64,000 bases of DNA from Bacteroides propionicigenes (GTDB taxonomy: Bacteria; Bacteroidota; Bacteroidia; Bacteroidales; Bacteroidaceae), in contig NZ_JAHBBW010000008.1 in assembly GCF_018390535.1 (NCBI RefSeq), positions 115,220 through 179,219 of the forward strand, read 5' to 3'. Position numbers and translations under genes: made by a program. The notes under the pieces are model-generated. The model saw only the letters and a list, made by a program, of their open reading frames with translations, made no database searches and had not been told where the DNA came from. Each line of letters starts with the position of its first letter. Within the stretch, counting starts at the first letter, position 1. This document shows positions 25,154 through 34,245 of the stretch, piece after piece.

Positions 25154-26749
25154 CTAAATCAATGTTGCAATGATTTGAATGGACAGTATGAGAAATACCA
25201 TTGCAATAGGATAAACCGTAGCATAGGCCACACTCGGAATATTGCTGTCCGTCATCGAGTCGGCAGCTGCCAAACCGGGGGTACTTGTCATACCGCCTGT
25301 AATGGTTCCCAATAAATCGAGGATGCTGATTTTGAATACGAGTCTGCCTACGATTACAGCTATCAGCATGGGAATTAAAGTAATGGCAGCACCTACTCCG
25401 AACAACAACCAGCCACTTTCCTGAAAGGTCGCTACCAGATTCTTTCCAGCCGATGTACCTACTTCGGCAAGGAACAGCAAAAGTCCCAGTTGCCGTAACA
25501 GTTGGTTGGCAGGACCCGACATGGACCAGATAATAGGTCCTGTCTTGCCAACAGCGCTAAGGAACAAGGCAACTATCAGAATGCCGCCTGTCAATCCGGG
25601 TGAGAATGACAAACCGCCGGGGAAGGATATGTTCAGCTTGCCGAACAGTACTCCGAGTACGATGCCCATTGCAATTGGGAAGAAATCCGTATCGGACAGT
25701 TTTTTGGCATTGTTTCCCAGTAAGCGTGCCAAGCCTTTCAGTCCTTCTTTTTCGCCGACTACCATCAACTTGTCACCGAATTTTAGCGCAAGATCGGGTG
25801 AGGGAGAAAGGTCGATACCGCTTCGGCGAATCCGTGTCACGGTGCAGCCGAAGTTCCTCATCAGATTCAAGTCACCCAGCTGTTTGTTTATCATATCCTT
25901 CTTTGTCAGCAGCAGGGACTCTATGTCCTGGGTATGGCTTAGGGGGAGCTCGCCTTCTTCGCGTTCACCTACCAGAGTGGCGAGTTGGTTCAGCGCTTCG
26001 TCGCTGCCGACGGCTTGTATGTAGTCGTTTTCGTGAAGTACGGTGTGGGCGGTCGGGATGGCGATTTGCTCGTCATGCTTATGGCGGGAGATTACCGCTC
26101 CGGTCATGGCGCGGGCATTGATTTGCATCAGGGTACGTCCGAATACGACAGGATTTGTAATACGATAGATGCACGTTATCAGTTCGGGAAATTGTCCGCG
26201 GCGTTCTTTCTCCAGACGGCGGGCTTCCCGGTCGAGGTCGATGTGCATGATACGGGGCAGCAGTTTTACGAATAGGATAACCCCGATAACTCCGAACGGA
26301 TAAGCGATACCATAGGCGATGGAGGCCAGCGGTGAATGAGTGCTGTCGATGGCAACTGCAAGTCCCGGCGTACTGGTAAGTGCTCCGGCTATCAGGCCTA
26401 CCACACTCGGCGTGTCAATGTCGAAAGCGTATTTCAGTCCTACTGCCGTCAAGGCGGCAGAACAAATAATCAGCAAGGTGATGATGATGAGTGTCTTCCC
26501 TTTGCTTCGGAAAGAGTCGAAGAAACCGGGACCGGCTTGTATGCCGATAGTGAAAATGAACAATACAAGTCCGAAGTTTCCCAACTCTTTGGGGATAATC
26601 ACACCGAAATGCCCGAAAAGCAGGGCGATGAAGATTACTGCGGAAACATCGAGAGACAATCCTTTGATTTTGATTCTTCCCAACATGAAGCCTAAAGCTA
26701 CGATGAGGAAAAGGGCGAAATAAGAGGAATTGAGCAGGTCTGTGAACAT
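25154..26749 (-). CDS. YidE/YbjL family putative transporter
   Basis: A 531-residue membrane protein of the aspartate:alanine exchanger (AAE) family. It has two blocks of about five helices (1-165 and 375-531) with duplicated glycine-rich segments (ALTSTPGLAVAID and GGMTSTPGLAAADS), separated by two RCK_C (TrkA-C) domains (about 185-360). Substrate unknown in this subgroup. pabB starts 4 bp after its stop codon, which suggests co-transcription. A TACCTTTG box at 26780-26787 lies 31 bp upstream. Confidence 0.92.
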   Translation of the reverse strand: MFTDLLNSSYFALFLIVALGFMLGRIKIKGLSLDVSAVIFIALLFGHFGVIIPKELGNFGLVLFIFTIGIQAGPGFFDSFRSKGKTLIIITLLIICSAALTAVGLKYAFDIDTPSVVGLIAGALTSTPGLAVAIDSTHSPLASIAYGIAYPFGVIGVILFVKLLPRIMHIDLDREARRLEKERRGQFPELITCIYRITNPVVFGRTLMQINARAMTGAVISRHKHDEQIAIPTAHTVLHENDYIQAVGSDEALNQLATLVGEREEGELPLSHTQDIESLLLTKKDMINKQLGDLNLMRNFGCTVTRIRRSGIDLSPSPDLALKFGDKLMVVGEKEGLKGLARLLGNNAKKLSDTDFFPIAMGIVLGVLFGKLNISFPGGLSFSPGLTGGILIVALFLSAVGKTGPIIWSMSGPANQLLRQLGLLLFLAEVGTSAGKNLVATFQESGWLLFGVGAAITLIPMLIAVIVGRLVFKISILDLLGTITGGMTSTPGLAAADSMTDSNIPSVAYATVYPIAMVFLILSIQIIATLI

Positions 26750-26858
26750 AGGCTTGATGAATTAGTCTTTTCGAGGGAACAAAGGTAATGGAAAAAAGTT
26801 AGATAGAGAAAGTATTATTTATCTTTGCAGTTGCTAAAGATTTAAAGGAATCCCTCTT

Positions 26859-27248
26859 ATGGAAATAGATTTGACTACCCCCGCTTTGCTGTTTTCGGCA
26901 ATATCCCTGATTATGTTGGCGTACACCAACCGTTTTCTGTCGTATGCAGGCCTTGTGCGTGCTTTGAAGGAGCAACACCAAAAGAGTCACTCCTCTGTGA
27001 CCGCGGCGCAGATTGCCAACCTGCGCAAAAGGTTGTACCTGACGCGCGCCATGCAGGTGACAGGCATAGCAAGCCTGTTGCTATGTGTAGTCAGCATGTT
27101 CTTTATTTATATCCGGCTTCATCTTGCCTCAGTTTATATCTTCGGTTTTGCGCTGGTGCTTCTGATTATTTCGCTCACTATTTCCGTGTACGAAATTTAT
27201 ATCTCCGTGAAGGCTCTGGAGATACATCTGAATGATATGGACGATTAG
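26859..27248 (+). CDS. DUF2721 family membrane protein
   Basis: A 129-residue protein with hydrophobic segments near residues 8-28, 64-84 and 88-110, and a basic loop LRKRLYLTRAMQVTG. It fits DUF2721, a family without known function. It has its own TATCTTTG box (26820-26827) and is divergent from the YidE-type gene. Confidence 0.82.
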   Translation: MEIDLTTPALLFSAISLIMLAYTNRFLSYAGLVRALKEQHQKSHSSVTAAQIANLRKRLYLTRAMQVTGIASLLLCVVSMFFIYIRLHLASVYIFGFALVLLIISLTISVYEIYISVKALEIHLNDMDD

Positions 27249-27287
27249 CGGAAACGCTTTATGCCTGTAAGACGAATATTTATCTCT

Positions 27288-30200
27288 TTACTGGGCAGAG
27301 TCCAGTTCTTTCAGTAATTCTTGCACAGCAACTTTCAGCTGGGTATCCTCACCTTTCACGATGGCTTCGGGTGAGTTGGCAACTTTGATGTCGGGTTCTA
27401 ACTGGGAGTTTTCCAGATAACTGCCGTCGGGCAAGCGGTAGCCTACAACAGGGATACCGAAAATGAGAGAAGGATCTTGCAAACGTTCCCATGATACGCT
27501 GGTCATTGTTCCCGGAACGGGCATACCCACCAACTTGCCGATATTCCGGTGGCGATATACCCATGGCGTACCGTGCGCATTGGAGTAATTGGCTTCGCAG
27601 GTCAGCATGATAGACGGCTTGTTCCAGCGACGGCTGGGCATATCACAGGCTTCGCGGCCGCGGATTACCTGTGTAAAGTATTTCTTGCCGCTGAACAATA
27701 TTTCTATATCCTCGTGCAGACGGCCTCCGCCATTAAAGCGGGTATCGATGATGATGCCTTCACGGTTGTTGTATTTGCCCAGAATATCCGAGTACACAGA
27801 ACGGAAGCTGTCATCGCCCATTGACTCAATGTGGACGTAGCCGAGACGGCCGCCGGACCATTTATCTACGTCGGCTGCACGTTGTTTTACCCAGCGAGTG
27901 TAGAGCAAATCATCAAGCGTACTATTGCTTATCGGGATTACAACCTCTTCCCAGCGTTCTTTGTTCTGCGGGTTGTATAGCGAGACAAGGGTCTTCTTTT
28001 TGGCTTTGCCGTTCAGTAAGGTATAGTAATCAGTTTCGGGTGTAATCTCCGTGCCGTCAATCTTTTCGATAACTATGCCCGCTTTTACTTTAGTATTGGC
28101 GTTGTCGAACGGACCTTTCTCTATGACTTCGGCTATAAGCACACCTTTGTTTGGGTAGTTCCAGGCGAAGAGCAGTCCGAGGCTGGCTGTCGGTTCACTT
28201 TGTCCGGACGGATAATAACGACCGCCGGTGTGCGACACATTCAGCTCGCCCAACCATTCACTCAGCAACTCGGCAAAGTCGTAGTTATTGTTGATATGAG
28301 GTAGGAACTTGCGGTAAGCGGTAGTCATGGCGTCCCAGTCTACACCGTGCATATTGGTGTTGTAGAAACATTTCTGTTGCTGTTTGTACACGTGGTCAAA
28401 CATATATTCGCGTTCTGCCGCCAAATCCATTTTGGTTTGTGCCTGATAGGTGACTGGTTTTAGCTCGTCGGATGCCAAATTCATTTTCTGCATGGTTTTT
28501 CCTCCCAGCAAGAAGAGGTTTTTGCCGTCCTTGTCCATCTCCATAGAAGCCCAGCCGGCATCCATTTTATGGAGCAGTCGGGTGTCTTTTTTGCGGATAT
28601 CCATTTTCCAGAGGTCGTAGCCGTCTTCAAAGGCAGCGAAGTAATAAAGGCTTTCTCCGTCTTTGGAGATGATGACGCTACCTAAATCCGAGGAGTTAGG
28701 GGTGAGACGTACGATACGGTCTTCAATGTTTTTCAGCTCAACAACGATGTCTTTCACTTGGGATTCATCGTTGTCTTTGTCTTTTTCTTTTCCTTTTTTG
28801 CTGCTCTTCTTTTCTTTGGCGGTATCTTTGTCTTGTGTTTTCTTTTGCTCAACCTCTAATTCCTTACGCAGTTCATAGTCTTCTTTGCTCAGGCAGTACT
28901 TGTCGTATGCATCTTGGTTGAGGAAGATGAGCATGGCATCGTCCTGCGATCCCCATGAAGCGTGGGCGCGCATACCATAACGTTCTGTTTTGAACAGGAT
29001 TGCATTGCCATCGAGCGCAAAGCGGGGATAACCGCTCATGTAGCCGCTATTAGTCAGGTTGATTATGGGGCTGTCGCCTTGTGCGCTGACCAGTCCTATG
29101 TCAGAGTATGGATCGTGTTTGTTGCCGATAAATTCGAGGGTGAACCATTTGCTGTCCGGCGACCAGGCATAGCTGAACTCGCCGTCTGTACTGTACCAAG
29201 TGGAACCGTCGGTGACTTGGCGCACTTTGTTTGTTTCGAGGTTCAGTACCATTAGACGGATACGGTCTTCTATGAATGCCAATTCTTTACCGTTTGGTGA
29301 GAATTGCGGGCAAGAACGTTCAATGGTAGCGGAAGGCAGTAATACTTCTTCGTTTATAATGGTAGCGTTGGGGAAGTTGGGGTCTTCCTTACGGGCTATC
29401 TTGGCAAGATAAATCTGCCAGTTGCCGTTGCGTTCGCTGGCATAGGCCAGTGTACGGTTGTCGGGGGCAAAGGACAGGTTGCTCTCATTGGCGGGGGTGT
29501 GGGTGATTTGTTTGGTTGTGGCATAGTCTGCCGAGGTTACAAAGACTTCGCCACGTGCAATGAAGGCTATCTGTTTGCCGTCCGGTGATACAGTAGCCGA
29601 AGTTGCTCCGTTGGTATAATTCAGGTGGACTGTCTGAGGCCGGTCATCACGGATGATTTTTATTTGAACTTTTTGCGGGGTCGAACCGTCTTGCTGCGTG
29701 TATATTTCACCATCGTAGCCGTAACACAATGTGCCGTTACTGCTCATGGAAAGGAATCGGACGGGGTGGGTTTTAAAAGTAGTCACCGCTTTTACGGATT
29801 CCGGACGGGTGAGTGGAAAGGCGTATACATTGAATGAGCTGCCGTTACGTTCGCTCAGGAAATACAAGGTTTGCCCGTCCGGTGCAAGGATGGGATTGCG
29901 GTCTTCACCGGCATGCTCGGTGAGGTTGGTATGTTTGCCTGTGCGGATGTCGTACATCCAAATATCGCGAGTTATGGATGAAGTGTGGTGCTTTCGCCAT
30001 TGGTCTTCAAAGCCTTTCCGGTCTTGATAAAAGAAATGTTCACCCGATTTGTCGAAACAGACAGCTTCGGCAGGTGTACCCAGTACTTGCTCGGTGCGTC
30101 CGCCGCTTGTGGGAACCTTGTAGAGTTCGGTCATGGCAGAGCGGGGGAAGAGCGCGCTCTCGGCAGGGTCTTGAATGGCTGCTGAGAAGAGAACGTATTT

Positions 30201-30554
30201 GCCGTCGGGGGTAAATGCCGACGGGATTTCTCCTGCCGAATTGGTAGTCAACCGCCGGGCTGTTCCGCCGTTGGCGGACATCACGAATACGTCGAAGTTG
30301 CCGTATCTGTCGCTGGCAAATGCTATTTGCTTGCTGTCGGGCGACCAAACCGGGGTGGATTCATAGGAGTCCTGTGTGGTGAGTTGCGTAGCTGCACCGC
30401 CTTTTGCCGGAACTTTGTAGATGTCTCCTTTATAACAGAAAACAATCTCTGTTCCATCGGGTGAGATTTGTATGTCGCGCATCCAGAGCGGAGTTGCCGC
30501 ATAACCGGTAAGAGTGGTGAAACCGAGTGCGAGGTAGGCAAATATTTTCTTCAT
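27288..30554 (-). CDS. Tricorn-type S41 peptidase
   Basis: A 1088-residue exported protease (signal peptide MKKIFAYLALGFTTLTGYA). The first two thirds hold two WD40-like (PD40) beta-propellers with repeated SPDG/APDG-type turns, then a PDZ domain (about 755-850) and an S41 catalytic domain. The likely nucleophile is Ser991 in EANYSNAHGTPW. A charged Lys/Asp/Glu-rich stretch at about 575-600 (KKSSKKGKEKDKDNDE) separates the propellers from the rest. Tricorn proteases degrade peptides; with a signal peptide this one acts in the periplasm. Alone on its transcript. Confidence 0.92.
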   Translation of the reverse strand: MKKIFAYLALGFTTLTGYAATPLWMRDIQISPDGTEIVFCYKGDIYKVPAKGGAATQLTTQDSYESTPVWSPDSKQIAFASDRYGNFDVFVMSANGGTARRLTTNSAGEIPSAFTPDGKYVLFSAAIQDPAESALFPRSAMTELYKVPTSGGRTEQVLGTPAEAVCFDKSGEHFFYQDRKGFEDQWRKHHTSSITRDIWMYDIRTGKHTNLTEHAGEDRNPILAPDGQTLYFLSERNGSSFNVYAFPLTRPESVKAVTTFKTHPVRFLSMSSNGTLCYGYDGEIYTQQDGSTPQKVQIKIIRDDRPQTVHLNYTNGATSATVSPDGKQIAFIARGEVFVTSADYATTKQITHTPANESNLSFAPDNRTLAYASERNGNWQIYLAKIARKEDPNFPNATIINEEVLLPSATIERSCPQFSPNGKELAFIEDRIRLMVLNLETNKVRQVTDGSTWYSTDGEFSYAWSPDSKWFTLEFIGNKHDPYSDIGLVSAQGDSPIINLTNSGYMSGYPRFALDGNAILFKTERYGMRAHASWGSQDDAMLIFLNQDAYDKYCLSKEDYELRKELEVEQKKTQDKDTAKEKKSSKKGKEKDKDNDESQVKDIVVELKNIEDRIVRLTPNSSDLGSVIISKDGESLYYFAAFEDGYDLWKMDIRKKDTRLLHKMDAGWASMEMDKDGKNLFLLGGKTMQKMNLASDELKPVTYQAQTKMDLAAEREYMFDHVYKQQQKCFYNTNMHGVDWDAMTTAYRKFLPHINNNYDFAELLSEWLGELNVSHTGGRYYPSGQSEPTASLGLLFAWNYPNKGVLIAEVIEKGPFDNANTKVKAGIVIEKIDGTEITPETDYYTLLNGKAKKKTLVSLYNPQNKERWEEVVIPISNSTLDDLLYTRWVKQRAADVDKWSGGRLGYVHIESMGDDSFRSVYSDILGKYNNREGIIIDTRFNGGGRLHEDIEILFSGKKYFTQVIRGREACDMPSRRWNKPSIMLTCEANYSNAHGTPWVYRHRNIGKLVGMPVPGTMTSVSWERLQDPSLIFGIPVVGYRLPDGSYLENSQLEPDIKVANSPEAIVKGEDTQLKVAVQELLKELDSAQ

Positions 30555-30621
30555 AACAGATGTATTTCTATTGAATTAGGAATTTTATATTAAAGTCTTG
30601 TCTCAAAAAAATATTGGATTA

Positions 30622-31407
30622 TTATTTGATTCCTCTTGCTTTATAGATAATCTCTTTGGCATTGTTGATGCTTTGCAATTTTTCTTCAGCAGCGCGCTTG
30701 ATGTCTTCTCCCAATGTAGCCACCCGGTCAGGGTGGTGCTTCAGCACCAGTTTGCGATATGCGGCACGTACTTCTTCGTCAGTGGCTGTGGGGGCTATTT
30801 CCAGCACTTTATAGGCTGCATCCAGTGAGTTTCCTCCCAGATTGAGCATGGATTCCACTTCTTTTTCGGATAATCCCATATAAGCCGCCACCTCTTTCAA
30901 CGCCTCTATTTCCTCACGACAGACGTTATTGTCGCTTCGGGCTATATTTGCGAGAAATCCCAGTAGCTGCAGGCGTTCTTCGTATGTCAGGTTGGCTGCA
31001 ATCTGCATACCGCAGTCGCGGATTGTATTCTTGAATGCAAGAGGATTCTGCATATCCATGCGTTTGCGTTGTTCAAAGAGGTTGAGCAATATCCGTTCGC
31101 CTTCACTGACTGCCGCGGTACCGAAGTTTGCCCGTAAGAAATTGCGGACGTACTCCATTTCGCTGTGCATAATGCGTCCGTCTGCCCGTACAATGTACGA
31201 TGCCATTACCAGCATTGAGAATAGAAAACTGTTCCGCTGTCCGCGAAACATATCTTCTTCTGCTTGCCCATTACCATAGGTTGTTGTGTAGCTTGCAGAG
31301 CTGCCGCCGAATTCAATTAATGAACCGAGTGCATATCCTGCCAATGCTCCGAGCGGTCCGCCTGCCATAAAGCCGATGATACCGCCAATCCATTTTCCTG
31401 CTCCCAT
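30622..31407 (-). CDS. TerB/DnaJ (DjlA-like) domain protein
   Basis: A 261-residue protein. A glycine-rich hydrophobic N terminus (MGAGKWIGGIIGFMAGGPLG) may insert in or touch the membrane. A TerB-like helical domain follows (about 55-175), then a C-terminal J domain with the HPD motif in LVLKHHPDRVATLG (about 225-238). The layout is that of DjlA-type co-chaperones, which stimulate DnaK ATPase. A TACTTTTG box on the minus strand lies at 31427-31434. Confidence 0.88.
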   Translation of the reverse strand: MGAGKWIGGIIGFMAGGPLGALAGYALGSLIEFGGSSASYTTTYGNGQAEEDMFRGQRNSFLFSMLVMASYIVRADGRIMHSEMEYVRNFLRANFGTAAVSEGERILLNLFEQRKRMDMQNPLAFKNTIRDCGMQIAANLTYEERLQLLGFLANIARSDNNVCREEIEALKEVAAYMGLSEKEVESMLNLGGNSLDAAYKVLEIAPTATDEEVRAAYRKLVLKHHPDRVATLGEDIKRAAEEKLQSINNAKEIIYKARGIK

Positions 31408-31490
31408 AATTATGTCCTTTATTTTGCAAAAGTAACTATTCTTACCTAAATAAAAAGAAAAGGTGAAATTTTTAGGATACTAAAATTTAA

Positions 31491-31578
31491 TCGTCCGACA
31501 GCTGTTGAATTATCGTCCGACAGTTGTTACATTATCGTCCAACAGCTGTCGGACGATAATTCAACAGCTGTCGGACGA
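31491..31578. repeat. Four-unit 22-bp palindromic repeat
   Basis: Four 22-bp units: A (31491-31512, starting TCGTCCGACAGCTGTTGA), B (31513-31534), then two in inverse orientation (31535-31556 and 31557-31578). The last unit is the exact reverse complement of A; the third matches the reverse complement of B in 16 of its last 16 positions but one. As RNA or single-stranded DNA the 88 bp would fold into one long hairpin. It lies between the tRNA terminator and the DnaJ-type gene. REP/BIME-like element; biological role unknown. Confidence 0.85.
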
Positions 31579-31675
31579 ATAGATTTAGGCGGAATGGACA
31601 TTAATCGAGTTCATGCGTGTTCCACCAAAAAGTCAACCACAGCGTCAACCGGTACAACCATAAGAACTGTATAAA

Positions 31676-31719
31676 AGCAAAAAGCATCAATAATCATCAG
31701 ATTATCAATGCTTTTTTTT
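31676..31719 (-). terminator. Terminator of tRNA-Pro
   Basis: A 13-bp stem (31683-31695 with 31700-31712, two G-U pairs in the minus-strand RNA) with a 4-nt loop, followed on the minus strand by a T-run; an A-run on the other side lets it act both ways. It begins 10 nt after the tRNA 3' end. Confidence 0.8.
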
Positions 31720-31721
31720 AG

Positions 31722-31796
31722 TCGGGGTGACTGGATTCGAACCAGCGACCACACGCCCCCCAGACGCGTACTCTAACCGGGCTGAGCTACACCCCG
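31722..31796 (-). tRNA. tRNA-Pro (anticodon GGG)
   Basis: A 75-nt cloverleaf on the minus strand. Acceptor CGGGGTG pairs with CACCCCG, discriminator A, D arm GCTC/GAGT, anticodon stem CGCGT/GCGTG with loop CTGGGGG giving anticodon GGG, T arm GCTGG-TTCGAAT-CCAGT. CCA is not encoded. The first 40 nt of the tRNA are also the left attachment repeat of the mobile element, so the 5' half and the promoter probably came from the element. Confidence 0.93.
31757..31796. repeat. Left attachment site of the element (attL core)
   Basis: The 40 bp equal the 5' half of tRNA-Pro including the anticodon loop. They are identical, base for base, to 39151-39190. The bases just outside both copies differ on each side, so 40 bp is the exact length. 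Confidence 0.9.
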
Positions 31797-31815
31797 CACT
31801 TTTGTTTTGCGTGTG

Positions 31816-31846
31816 CAAAGGTACGTATTTACGGGGATTGTGCAAA
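31816..31846 (-). promoter_or_regulatory. Element-borne promoter of tRNA-Pro
   Basis: On the minus strand: TTTG (31843-31846), exactly 19 nt, TACCTTTG (31816-31823). It lies outside the att core, inside the element, 20 nt before the tRNA 5' end, and has the same layout as the displaced host promoter at 39202-39232. Confidence 0.8.
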
Positions 31847-31932
31847 TTTTCTCCCCTCTTTTTTTGCTTTAGTGGTGATATTTCTTCTTTCTGTTGTTGT
31901 AATATGCTGATTATTAAATGTTTATTCTGTTG

Positions 31933-31980
31933 ATTAGAGCTAATTTTATTTGTATCTGTTTGTACAAAGTTATCTCTAAT
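31933..31980. other. Gap 31797-32147: inverted repeats near the integrase
   Basis: The 351 bp between the tRNA and the integrase hold the tRNA promoter and no gene. ATTAGAG (31933-31939) is inverted as CTCTAAT (31974-31980), around the palindrome TTTGTACAAA (31959-31968). A TATTTTTG box at 32101-32108 may serve the integrase, though no TTTG is at the normal distance. Position suggests integrase arm-type sites or an operator. Confidence 0.4.
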
Positions 31981-32147
31981 ATTTTAGGAATGTTTTAGGG
32001 AAAAGATGTGCGCAAAAAGAGGTATATATATTTTCCTAACGGGTGTTAAATCGTTGATTTTTTTATATATCACTCGTTCTTTTTTTGGAAAATAATCGTA
32101 TATTTTTGTAGCACGATAAAATTGTCAAACCTAAAAATAAATATTAT

Positions 32148-33416
32148 ATGGCAACTTTTAAAGTGCTCCTTCACGCTTCTAATAGAAGAAAAGACGGGAC
32201 TTATCCCGTCTCTTTGAGGATAATAAAGAATATGAAATCTAAGTATATCTCACTTGGACTTTATGCAAGGAAGGAAGAGTGGGATAGTGAATGTGGACGT
32301 TTCAGATGTGACAAACGTGTCTGTTCTAATTATAAGGAATATAATGCACGAATATTGCAACTATTGGCTCGTGCACAAACTGTCGAGCGTGATTTTGAAT
32401 ATGATAAAATAGACTGGACTTTAAATCAGTTTGAAAGCGCTTTCCTCTATAAAAGTAAACAAGGGAAATTTCTTGATTTTGTATGTCTGCGTATTAATGA
32501 AATGAAAGAGACGGGACATATTGGGAATGCCAAGGTATGGGAACGAGTGGTCTATAACCTGCGCTTATTTGATAAGAAACTGCCTGCACGTTATTTTCAA
32601 GAAATAGACTTGAAGTATGTAAACGGCTACAATCAGTTTATGGAAAAAAGAGGTTGGTGTGGTAATACTCGCAAGCATGAATTGAAGACGTTACGGGCTA
32701 TGTTGAACAAGGCTATTTCTCTGAAAGAATGTTCACCTACAACTTATCCTTTTGGAAAAGGTGGTTTCTGTATTTCCGCTTTGGAAGAAGAAACCCGTAA
32801 AAGATATTTGCCACAGCAGTATTTGTCAGCTTTGATGAATTGTAAGTTTGAAAACAAGCCTCGTGAAGTGGCAAGGCGCTTGTTTCTGTTCTCCTATTTT
32901 TGTTACGGGATGAGTTTCATTGATATGGCAAACCTAAAAAAAGAAAATATCAAGGTGGAGGGAGGAAAAGAATATATTATATATAAGAGGCACAAAACAG
33001 AACATAGTAAGAATGCCAAATTTATTAGAATACCCATGACTGATGAATTAAGAAATCTGCTATTATGGTTCGAGATGAACACTGCCCTTATTGGTGATTA
33101 TCTTCTTCCTTTGGTATCGAAAGATTATAAAGGTGAACAGTTATATGATCACTTACGTAGAAGATTGGCACGCTATAATGACCGTTTGAAAGAAATAGGT
33201 GAAGAACTTGGGTTTACAGAAAAGTTGACGAGTTATGTAAGTAGGCATTCCATGGCTATGACTTTACAAGCTGACGGTGTTTCCCGTGAAATGATAAGTC
33301 AAGTAATGGGACATAAGGATTTGGAAACGACTAATACTTATTTGGACAGCTTTGGTGATGCTGAAATAGAGAGAGTTACAATAGGTGCTTTGTATAAAAA
33401 CAGTGTTAATTTATAA
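32148..33416 (+). CDS. Tyrosine recombinase / integrase of the element
   Basis: A 422-residue Bacteroides-type site-specific integrase. An arm-binding N-terminal domain (FKVLLHASNRRKDGTYPVSL) is followed by a SAM-like core-binding domain (about 105-205) and a catalytic domain. Catalytic residues seen: Arg366 in VSRHS, His389 in MGHKD and the nucleophile Tyr398 in TNTYLDS. The position where most family members have the first catalytic Arg (in SYFCYGMSF) is Tyr253; CTnDOT integrase is known to lack this Arg as well. It sits beside attL and should act on the 40-bp tRNA-Pro core. Confidence 0.93.
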   Translation: MATFKVLLHASNRRKDGTYPVSLRIIKNMKSKYISLGLYARKEEWDSECGRFRCDKRVCSNYKEYNARILQLLARAQTVERDFEYDKIDWTLNQFESAFLYKSKQGKFLDFVCLRINEMKETGHIGNAKVWERVVYNLRLFDKKLPARYFQEIDLKYVNGYNQFMEKRGWCGNTRKHELKTLRAMLNKAISLKECSPTTYPFGKGGFCISALEEETRKRYLPQQYLSALMNCKFENKPREVARRLFLFSYFCYGMSFIDMANLKKENIKVEGGKEYIIYKRHKTEHSKNAKFIRIPMTDELRNLLLWFEMNTALIGDYLLPLVSKDYKGEQLYDHLRRRLARYNDRLKEIGEELGFTEKLTSYVSRHSMAMTLQADGVSREMISQVMGHKDLETTNTYLDSFGDAEIERVTIGALYKNSVNL

Positions 33417-33446
33417 TAATGTATAATATAATGAAACTTATAAATT

Positions 33447-34214
33447 ATGAGAAAAATAGATTTTAAACAAAAACTTATCAATCCTAATTATAGAGTTGAT
33501 AATAATATGATTCGTAGGTATATACGTGAAATATTTGTTTCGAAAGAAATGACAGAACAAGAAATTGCTGATGTTGAACAAGTGATAGAAGCACGCTATG
33601 AAAGGCATGGAATACTAACAATGGAAGATAATATTCAATGTTTAAGAACTGGTAACGGATTTGAGCTGATAGAGGGGGACAAACAGTCTCTTGCTTATAT
33701 TCGTGAAGAGATTAACAAATATAGACAGAACTTTGCTGACGATTTGACCTTTTGGTCTGAGGTAGAGAAAGATTGGAATAATCTGCCTTGTCTGTTAGGA
33801 GATTTGAACGAAATTGAGAACTATAATTTGAATATTTATCTTGGTGAATTAAGGTTGTGGTCAGAGAAATGCCCTGATACTCCTAAGAAGAAAAAGGAGT
33901 TGGGGACAATGGATAACAAAGAAGAAGTTTTGAAAAATATATGTGATTTGTTAAAAGGGCACATGCACGTAAGTGAGACACCACCTTCTGATATAATCGG
34001 TATAGATGAAGTCTGTGAAATGACTGGTCTGTCGAAGTATACTGTTTATAAGAAGACATCTAACAAGGAAATACCTTTTTATAAGTCAACTTTGAGTAAA
34101 CGTAGTGTCTTGCGTTTTCTCCGTCCTGAGATTAGAACTTGGATGTTGAGACATCGGATAGGGACGGTTGATGAATTCTTGGAGCAACAAGATGGTGTGT
34201 ATAATAATAAGTAA
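33447..34214 (+). CDS. Excisionase-like helix-turn-helix protein
   Basis: A 255-residue protein of two parts. The N-terminal 170 residues are helical and not recognised. The C terminus has GIDEVCEMTGLSKYTVYKKT (about 187-206) and a KSTLSKRSVLRFLR wing, typical of MerR-like HTH_17 domains in excisionases and replication accessory proteins of Bacteroides elements. It lies 30 bp after the integrase and 31 bp before the replication-like gene, in one likely transcript. It could aid excision or replication initiation; which one is not decided by the sequence. Confidence 0.75.
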   Translation: MRKIDFKQKLINPNYRVDNNMIRRYIREIFVSKEMTEQEIADVEQVIEARYERHGILTMEDNIQCLRTGNGFELIEGDKQSLAYIREEINKYRQNFADDLTFWSEVEKDWNNLPCLLGDLNEIENYNLNIYLGELRLWSEKCPDTPKKKKELGTMDNKEEVLKNICDLLKGHMHVSETPPSDIIGIDEVCEMTGLSKYTVYKKTSNKEIPFYKSTLSKRSVLRFLRPEIRTWMLRHRIGTVDEFLEQQDGVYNNK

Positions 34215-34245
34215 TATAATATTAGTAATTTAAGAATATAGTATT

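Noticed and set aside
31579..31675. Gene remnant between the 88-bp palindrome and the tRNA terminator
   Set aside because: Six short frames checked by eye gave no recognisable protein; only a GTCAACC double repeat was noted.
31727..31933. 68-residue frame MTGFEPATTRPPDAYSNRAE on the plus strand
   Set aside because: It is the antisense of tRNA-Pro; such frames are well-known false genes.
32084..32108. Full promoter for the integrase
   Set aside because: TATTTTTG at 32101 is a good -7 box, but the nearest TTTG is only 13 nt away, too close for the usual 19-21 spacing.
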